Assembly (NCBI GenBank): GCA_902728285.1
Contig: CACVBU010000865.1
Span: forward strand, 4,121,015-4,185,014
Direction of reading: 5' to 3'
Source: Clytia hemisphaerica
Taxonomy: Eukaryota; Cnidaria; Hydrozoa; Leptothecata; Clytiidae
DNA: 64,000 bases
Shown one piece after another: positions 57,206 to 64,000 of this stretch. Made by a program: the position numbers and the translations under genes. Every line of letters begins with the position of its first letter. Within the stretch, counting starts at the first letter, position 1. The notes below the pieces were generated by a model. The model did not search any database and had not been told where the DNA came from. It saw only the letters and a list, made by a program, of their open reading frames with translations.

Positions 57206-58009
57206 TCACCTGTGAATATGGTACAATGCTTTTAACTTTAATTTTTGTATACCGTTCAATTGCTCAAAATCTGTTAATCCGTCCCGTCGCAGTGTTCCAC
57301 GTACGGAGCGGCGGTTTCGACAGTTTTTAATCGCCGTTGTTTCGTCTCTACTATCTGTAAACGCCGTGGTACCAACTTTGTCGTCCTCAATCTGTGTTCC
57401 AGGAACGGAGAGACGGTTCACACAGTCTGTTCTATTTGCTACCACCGTGGTACCAACATTATTGTCTTCCGTTTTCCGACTAAAATACGGGTTGTGATGT
57501 ATTATGAACGCGACTGGTTTACTCCCGGATGTCGCTCGACTCTGAAGCACAGTTACTTTTTGTTTAGAATCAGCATTCAATAAATTGGCGTTCAATTGCT
57601 GTAATATCAGTTCTCCATTCTGAACACTGCCAACTAGGTTGTTGTCGCTTTGTGAATTTTTGCCTGTTGGTTGTTGGCTCGTTTGACGTTGCCGTGAATA
57701 TAGTTTTTCACTGCTTTTGTAGGACGCGCGATGTCTTGTTCTGGGCTTTACGTCTTTCTTCAAAATCATTGGCGACCTACATCGATTGTTTTTGAAGAGA
57801 TTCTTCGAGTTACTTTGCTGTGTGTGATGCAGAAGGTTTTCTTTGTCGTTTAACGAAAGACGGCGTCCGTCATATTTGTCACCACACGGTTGGTTGATCT
57901 TTGCTGAAGTACTCTGAACGGTTCCCGTAGAGTGACGTCTCACGTCTTGGTTAGGGTGAGGAAAGCAGAGATGAATACCACTGTTGTACATTTTTCCGTC
58001 AGTTGCCAT
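57206..58009 (-). CDS. Hypothetical basic protein with tandem repeat (267 aa)
   Basis: A single long open frame begins with a good Kozak context (ATCAAGATGG). I recognise no family and see no signal peptide or membrane helix. The protein is rich in Asn, Gln, Ser, Arg and Lys and probably disordered. Several Arg-x-x-Ser/basic-Ser sites (RRHS 24-27, RRLS 49-52, HRAS 93-96, RRSV 233-236) could be kinase targets. Residues 181-206 and 208-240 form a diverged tandem repeat (EDxxVGTT ... NR(L/R)SV(P/R)GT), also visible in the DNA at about 57300-57480. It ends LTDFEQLNGIQKLKLKALYH. Additional exons cannot be excluded. Confidence 0.6.
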   Translation of the reverse strand: MATDGKMYNSGIHLCFPHPNQDVRRHSTGTVQSTSAKINQPCGDKYDGRRLSLNDKENLLHHTQQSNSKNLFKNNRCRSPMILKKDVKPRTRHRASYKSSEKLYSRQRQTSQQPTGKNSQSDNNLVGSVQNGELILQQLNANLLNADSKQKVTVLQSRATSGSKPVAFIIHHNPYFSRKTEDNNVGTTVVANRTDCVNRLSVPGTQIEDDKVGTTAFTDSRDETTAIKNCRNRRSVRGTLRRDGLTDFEQLNGIQKLKLKALYHIHR

Positions 58010-58362
58010 CTTGATTTTTTTTCTTTTAAGTGATTTAGAGATTTTTTTATTTTCGTACTATTAATCTAAAGTAAAAGGAGATAAAAATTAACTTTAATTC
58101 AGTATTTTGTGGTAATTAAGTGCTCTATACCAAGGTAGAGCTAAATTCAAAAGGAGATGAAAATTATATATACTACATCTTTATAACATTAACAAAATCA
58201 TAAACATGAAAAGACAAATTTCCTTTAAAGAGTCATGAGAATTTTCCAATTTAGCTTTTAAAACCTGGTTTATCTTTACATGAATATACACCAATTTAAA
58301 AGTAGTGGAATGTCTCTACAGATTCAGAACGTTTGCTTTTATATTGGTTTGAAATTACATAA
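58010..58362. other. 5' flank of the 267-aa gene, no feature seen
   Basis: AT-rich sequence. A diverged AGGAGAT(A/G)AAAATTA phrase occurs twice (58076, 58150). Confidence 0.35.
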
Positions 58363-58591
58363 AGGTTTTGTTTTTAAATAAGAGTGATATCGTTTACTTA
58401 CTCATCAATTTTAATTCACAAGCTTTTCACATTGGATTGACTTGGATGTGGAGCAAGATTGGTCAGAAAGAGGAAAAGAAAAACAGATTTTTGCTTATAT
58501 CAGCATAATATAACAATAGGAAGACACTGTCCTGATATGAAATATGTATCCGATATGAAACGGAAACACTTATGTAAAAATAAAACCTTTA
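58362..58591 (-). mobile_element. AAAGGTTTTG-family MITE, complete, reversed
   Basis: Begins AAAGGTTTTGTTTTTAAATA and ends AAAAATAAAACCTTTA. The interior is the reverse complement of the 35878 copy. Confidence 0.85.
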
Positions 58592-59234
58592 AATTATGAA
58601 TTAATTTCATTTCCACATGATCAAGATTAAAATTTTGATGGCTAAATGTTTGAGTAGAGATCCAGTTTTTTGGCAGTTTGTCAGATTACATTTTCGTCTG
58701 TCCAAAAAGCCATCTGACTGTTAAACAAATTTTTGTTTAAATCATTACTACAGTGCAGTTCAAACATTTTCAGTATAAGAACAATTTTTATAAGAAAATA
58801 AACAATTTTGAGAAGCTTATGAACCACACTGATTGTAAGTCCAAAAAACACTCAAAATTTACACGTTTCTGTGTGCCGTTTTCTAATTAGTTTCTTTTTT
58901 GAAAGAGTTGAACAATTTAAGAATGATGCCGAGAATAAATGCGAAAAAAGATTAAAAAAATATTCATACAAAAAATACACCTTAAAACTTTGCGCTGGTT
59001 TGATCTTAAAAAAGGGCTCTTTTTTGTCGTTTTTTGATAATTTTTGAAGTCAATCATTGAAAAATTTTACCTGTAAGAATACGAGTTTTTTATGAAAATA
59101 ATTTTATACGAACACAAGGCTCAATTTTGACGAAAACCTGAGGACAGATTAAGAACAACCCTAGCCTCAGATTTCAGAAATGGCTGAAGAATATAGTGAT
59201 TTTGAGCCCCTTTTAAGATAATGAGTGAATAAAC

Positions 59235-59485
59235 CAGACCCCATTACTTGAACTTTACGAACCACTTTTTCACTCGAACTTACTCTGCCAATTCTAGTTC
59301 AATCATGGCGTGTACTAACTCATAAAATAGGAAAAATTTATTTCTTTTTGCTTCTAAATAGAAGGAAATTTGGTCAAAATTTTAATTTCTTCAATCGAAC
59401 TTCTCAAATTCCTCGATTGGAATGTTCGATTGTTCGAGTAAGTTCGAGTAGTTCGATTCTCGAACTGTTCGAGTAATGGGGTCTG
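59235..59485. mobile_element. MITE with CAGACCCCATTACT ends
   Basis: Inverted ends CAGACCCCATTACTTGAAC and GTTCGAGTAATGGGGTCTG. The interior reiterates TTCGA(G/A)T and CGAACTT words. Probably pogo/Tigger-like by end type. Confidence 0.8.
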
Positions 59486-60014
59486 AAATAAAGTAAGCAA
59501 ATTAAAGAACGTTTTAAAATTTTCGAATTTTGTCTAGACTTGAATTCTCAGAAATTTCCATCGAAAGAATTAAACGGTTTGAAATTTTTCTATACAGAAG
59601 TTTTGCCTGAAAAATTCTTGAGAATTCTTGATAAACCTCGTCTATACAAATAACAATCTTTCATTCTGTCACTTTTAGAGCTATCAACTTTTTTCTTCAA
59701 ACTTTCCAATAGGAGCCATCGGATTTCTGGGAAGTTTTTTTCGGCGAAAAAATTGGCGCATTGGATTTCCTCCTGTTTTTTGTCAACAAAAGATCTTTTA
59801 GATTTTAGTTTACATACAAACCCGACGAAGCCAAAATTGACCAACTCTTGGGTGCGAATTGAAACCATCTGTAACGCCTCGGGTCAAAGTAAAACCTATC
59901 GCCAGATTTCGTGTAAGAAAAACAACAAATAAGTGCTAGACTCAATCTGCCATTCCAAAAGCTAAAAAAGTTCGATTTCTACTCGAACATCCTTCCTTCT
60001 TTAAGTTCAGTCCC

Positions 60015-60220
60015 AAATGAGCTCTTCCAGAAAATGTCCGTACATATAGGGGATTGAGGATATAGTGTCCAGGGGATATTGAAAAATCTACAAAATTTAC
60101 CTTCTCCAAGGGGTAAACTTGGTCTGTTTGGGGGTAATTTTGCTCTAAATTTCCAAAAAATGTTATATCCTCCATCCCTCCCCCATATTCAAATTTCCCC
60201 CCGGAAAAGCCCAATCTAAA
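60015..60220. mobile_element. ACCCCCGGACA-family MITE (copy 4, reversed)
   Basis: GAGCTCTTCCAGAAAATGTC on the left and CCGGAAAAGCCCAATCT on the right match the family ends. The interior is the reverse of the 5362 copy with fewer CCCCCGG motifs. Confidence 0.65.
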
Positions 60221-60274
60221 AGCAAAACTGCTTCCATTTTGTGTTTTCTTTCCAAATAAAAATCGTCAAATTTT

Positions 60275-60345
60275 AAAAGCTTTGTTTTTAAATAAGAGTC
60301 GTATCGTTTGCTTACTCATCAATTTTAATTTACAAGCCCAATCAG
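60275..60345. repeat. AAAGGTTTTG-family MITE fragment
   Basis: AAAGCTTTGTTTTTAAATAA GAGTCGTATCGTTTGCTTAC is the left end only. Confidence 0.5.
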
Positions 60346-61689
60346 AAAGCAAAACTCCTTTAACTAAGGTACTTCCATTTTTCCATTTGTACCATATTAA
60401 CTTAATAAATGAAAGTCTTTTAGCTTCTCTTCCCTTTTTATATGATTTCTTTTGTGTTTTCTTTCCAAATAAAAATCGTCAAAACTTAAAACGAAAACAA
60501 ATATTGCATATTAGTGAAATAAATAAAATTACAAAGTCATCAAGACTCACCGGTGAATTCTTAGCAAACCCACTGTATTGATTAGCGTGAATGTGTACTA
60601 GGCGGCGAACCAAATGTTTAGACGAGAATTACTTTCAGCGCTGTCTTGAAAATAGGTTTTTTATTAATATGGGTAGTTTTATCTCCTCAATGTGTCGCGA
60701 GTGAACCATTCGCTATTTAGAGGCTTTTATTTTGAGAATCCTAAAAAAATACACAAGGACATGTTTTTTTTTTTGACTGTACCAAAATGCCGATTTTCAA
60801 CCAACCCGGTTCAAATCGGCACTAACAGAGACAGCTGAACTCTTTCTTATCGTTATTCAAAAATAAGAAAATAGATTAGTAGCTCTGTCCGATACTTTTT
60901 GTCCGATCTTAATAGCTTTTATGGAACTTAAGATATCGCTTGTTGAATCCGGAGTATTTCAGGATGAAAAAAATCATAGTCTATTTCGGATTTATAAAGT
61001 CGGCTTTATATTTGGCCTTTGTTGTGTCCAATTTATATACGAAACTTATATCTGGGTGTAGCTAAAGGATTGAATTTTTACATCGACCTCTTTTTTTTGG
61101 AAAAAACCGGAGGAAAATGGGATCAAATTGATCATTTTTGAAATCTAGGTGCTAATTCTAATCGTATATATTTTCCTGACAAGTCTATCTATCGGGGAAG
61201 TGATTTGAGATTTTTGTTTAGTTGATATAAAGGAACGAACTAAAGAAAACGGGAATTGTTGAAATGAGTGAAAAATGATTAAAAAAGTCCTTTGTTTGTT
61301 TTGATCATAACTCACTCCGGCCTTTAAAAAAATTACTCCTCAGGCTATTTTATGATTTTAGGCTACCTCAGAAATGCATAGAAACCTCCTCAGGACCGAA
61401 TAATTAGTCATGGAGAGAGATATGATCCAAAACACTCCATGATTAATTAATCCTGAAATACTCCGAATTTTCAAATTTCAAATAGCTCATTTTAAAGCCC
61501 TTCTCAAATTTCAATACATATCAAATTTTTGGTAAAATTCATCATTCGAATGACGAAATAATCAAAATAAAGTGATTTTCACGATTTTCGAAAACCTGAT
61601 TTTGGTACAGTCAAAAAAAAACATGTCCATAAAGGAATAACATGCATCTCCTTCTGGGGCAAATTGCTAAATATAACTTGATCCATTTT
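60346..61689. other. AT-rich region, no gene seen
   Basis: A CCTCAGGACCGAATAA/AATACTCCG... region with repeated CTCAGG words (61330-61460) and flanking ACATGTTTTTTTTTTTGACT (60760) / CAGTCAAAAAAAAACATGT (61609) suggests a decayed element of about 870 bp, 60757-61628. No coding evidence. Confidence 0.45.
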
Positions 61690-62513
61690 CAGGGTGTCTA
61701 CGGGACCTTGAAAACCTTGAAAACCTTGAAAATGAACCACCCAACCTTGAAAACCTTGAAAACTATCAATTTTCTGGGAAAAACCTTGAAAACCTTGAAA
61801 AATCGTTAAAAAACCTTGAAAAGTACTATCCAGTCATTCGAAAAGTAAGAATAAGTAAAAAACCGCCTGCGGCGCTAAACCTTTACAACATTTAGAGAAT
61901 TCCATATTTCCCTGTTTCTGTTGCGATTCTGTCGCAGCGAATGCAACATATTCTTTTATCATTAGCTGAGTTTTTGTCACTAATTTTCCGTTTGCATGAG
62001 TCCTAAGAAATCGACTTTCCCCAATTTTCAAATCGCTTCAGGGCGTCTCTTTTGGAAATTGATTTTTGTAAAAAACAAAATCAAAAACAAGGCGATTTTT
62101 AGCCATTTGAAAGAGTCAAAATCAAAATTTTCTCTCGTCGGCGCAAACCATGGTTGCGCCTCCTCGGTCACTGTAAACAATTGGAAATAAAGAATTATTT
62201 CTACAGTTGGAAGACTAGGGAGCTGGAGTATTTCTTTTTGTGGTATTGTTCTCGAGAGGGAGATAGGAATTTAACTGTGGAAGTAATTCCCCGGGCACCA
62301 AAAGCGAATAAATTTTATTTGCTATCCTCTATTTTTCTTTCACCTACCATTCTGAAAGAAAAAAAATCCTGTAAAGAGCCATGTCAACTGAGTATCAAAA
62401 AACCTTGAAAAGTCCCAAAGTTTTTGCCAAAAAACCTTGAAAAACCACTTAAAAATGACCAAAAAAACCTTGAAAACCTTGAAAATCCCGAAAAAAAATC
62501 CGTAGACACCCTG
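61690..62513. mobile_element. 824-bp element with ACCTTGAAAACC subterminal repeats
   Basis: Perfect 14-bp ends CAGGGTGTCTACGG / CCGTAGACACCCTG. Both flanks repeat ACCTTGAAAACC (61710-61830 and 62395-62495, about twelve copies). The interior shares GCGCAACCATGG with the 33079 element. Interior ORFs are short and broken. CAGGG-type ends plus subterminal repeats suggest a hAT-like derivative. Confidence 0.8.
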
Positions 62514-62682
62514 ATTTTTTTCATCTTTTCCTGTTTTTTTTTACTGTTTTTTTTTCAAAGCTGAGAAAACCTGCAACGTGTCAAACATTTTGGTCTGGAT
62601 AACGTGTGTACCTAGACCTCTGAAAGTCGGCCATAATTAAAATAGTCCAGCAAAAAATGCCTAAATTTATTTGCTGCACTTC

Positions 62683-62840
62683 GGGTTTTTTATAAGAATG
62701 GTGTTTTTAATTTCATCATGGATATTCTTCAATTTTGGTGAAAATCATCTTGAAATATTCTTAAGGCATTCCTAAGTTACAATTCAAGCCCGACCAAAAT
62801 TTAACATGCACCCTGAAGCAAGAAAATAGCATTTTAGTGA
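62683..62840. repeat. AAGAAT/ATCATGG-family MITE, truncated
   Basis: TTTTTTATAAGAATGGTGTT, TTTCATCATGGATATTCTTC and AAAATCATCTTGAAATATTC match the left half of the 49511 copy. The right half is missing. Confidence 0.6.
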
Positions 62841-63030
62841 AAGTGATAAACGTGTGATACACTCTGGTACAGAGTTGTATAAAGGCAGAACATTCGGTTT
62901 TAGATCATGTCGAACTTATCAGATGGAGAGATTTGTAATACACCGTTTAAGAGTCTCGCTATCTCCACCGTGTTCCACCGTGAAAACGGTAGGTAAAAAT
63001 GCGCACTTTAGTACTGTGGAAGGTTAGACT

Positions 63031-63456
63031 CATAGTGTGCAGGTCCAGGTCCCACCAAAAAAATAAGGTCCCAGCACACATTAAAACCCCCATCTAGAAT
63101 CAATCATGCATGGTCCCACCACTAAGTATATCCCCCACTAAGATTTTGAAAAATTTGAATTCCCAGCAGAATTTAGGAAGCAAAACTTAAGTCTTCTTTC
63201 AAGTAGACAGGTCATATGTACAAGATTATCCACTAGGTTTCAATAGTAAAAGGTAACTACTAAAGTTATATATCATTGATTGATGTTGATGAGATGTTTC
63301 AATTTTACAACCAAACCACCTTAGTCCCACCTTAAAAAATCAGGTCCCACCTAATCCTGCCCCCACCCTGGAAATCCAAAAAATTGGAAGTTCCACCTAA
63401 AGATTTTGAACCCAAATCAACAACCCCCCCTTAATTTAGGGGGGGTGCACACTATG
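63031..63456. mobile_element. Element with reiterated GGTCCCACC
   Basis: The ends CATAGTGTGCA / TGCACACTATG (11 bp perfect) enclose GGTCCCACC / GTCCCAGC / GTTCCACC words near both sides. No ORF. Confidence 0.75.
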
Positions 63457-64000
63457 ATTAGAGGAATGTAAACTTTGCCAATTTTTTTCTTTCCTTTAAA
63501 GAGAATGGTTTAGATATTTGAACATGATATCAATGATAGATTTATGGATCTCTCCTGAAAATTTCTCAAAAATTCATCTAGAGGAAAGGAAGTTATGATT
63601 AAAAGGAGTTTCTTATTTACTGTTTCTCTGCTAGGTTTCCTTATACGAGAACCGAATTTTTTTTACGGGAAAGAGTGGTCGCTAAAATCAAAACAATGAA
63701 AAATTGTTTGGACGCGTGCGCAGTCGTCACTACTAAACGGTGTATTGTCATTTCATTGTCTTTTAACGAGCGTTCTTGCACTCATTCGCATATTTCTGAC
63801 GTACTTGCTCTATTGTATTGAATCAGCCAGTGCAGAACAGTTTTAATCAATACATGAAAAAAGCTATTGTACTGATGCCAAATGGGGGTCTAGTGTCTGC
63901 AAACTTAAACGTTCAAGGAAGACAAAATTCATATACTGCTTTTACAGTAATGGCCAGTAATGTCTCTTGATCAAATACTGCACTGCTAGAAAAATGGCAT
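63457..64000. other. AT-rich end of window, no gene seen
   Basis: Contains a GACGTACTTGCTCTATTGTA repeat (about 63770-63840) shared with 39660-39720. Nothing else supported. Confidence 0.4.

Noticed and set aside
61834..62408. ORFs inside the ACCTTGAAAACC element
   Set aside because: Short frames on both strands with no recognisable transposase motif; probably scraps of a deleted internal gene.

Overview
The window looks like nuclear DNA of an invertebrate animal: AT-rich, with short coding exons bounded by GT/AG introns and a very high load of non-autonomous transposons. A cnidarian is my best guess, with low to moderate confidence. It rests on an opsin that appears to lack introns, a secreted PAN/fibrinogen-like gene, a SINE whose tRNA-derived head resembles ones I recall from cnidarians, and the overall repeat content. 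No search was possible, so the taxon is inference.

Five protein-gene loci can be supported. (1) 1100-2634 (-) is a secreted PAN + fibrinogen-like lectin gene with one intron and at least three frameshifts, so it is probably a pseudogene. (2) 5088-9024 (+) holds six exons of a Phafin/PLEKHF gene (PH + FYVE). They splice into one open frame of 218 codons, and the N-terminal third is not found. (3) 14860-18537 (+), perhaps starting at 12505, is a SOX-family HMG-box transcription factor of 319 aa in two coding exons, with a likely 1.25-kb 3' UTR. (4) 43355-44287 (-) is a single-exon opsin that keeps the retinal-binding lysine but has KYY where E/DRY is expected. (5) 57206-58009 (-) is an orphan 267-aa basic protein with an internal tandem repeat. 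A weak two-exon small ORF (26306-27505) and a short paralogous coding patch (51774-51884 and 30880-31050) are listed with low confidence.

Most of the rest is transposon-derived. It includes a SINE with a 9-bp candidate target duplication (778-1039), a 5'-truncated non-LTR retrotransposon tail (about 25125-25600), fossils of two transposon-type proteins (3855-4524), a Penelope-like foldback with a hammerhead-like core (20948-21116), and more than twenty MITE or foldback elements. Two patterns stand out. First, four sequence-divergent MITE families share the ends TACACG(T/C)TTTTTTT and the same internal order of ATAAGAAC-type words. Second, about a dozen unrelated elements share one plan: short terminal inverted repeats enclosing many copies of a family-specific 8-15 bp motif. 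Several MITE ends lie 13-28 bp upstream of real splice acceptors in the Phafin and SOX genes.

Layout: 0-9 kb FReP pseudogene and Phafin; 9-12 kb repeats; 12-20 kb SOX; 20-26 kb nested foldbacks and MITEs; 26-31 kb mostly unannotatable AT-rich DNA; 31-35 kb two large reiterated-motif elements; 35-39.3 kb a duplicated block; 40-43.3 kb repeats and a minisatellite; 43.3-44.3 kb opsin; 44.3-57 kb MITE field and a 330-bp microsatellite; 57-58 kb orphan gene; 58-64 kb further MITEs. The genes show no operon-like or functional linkage.
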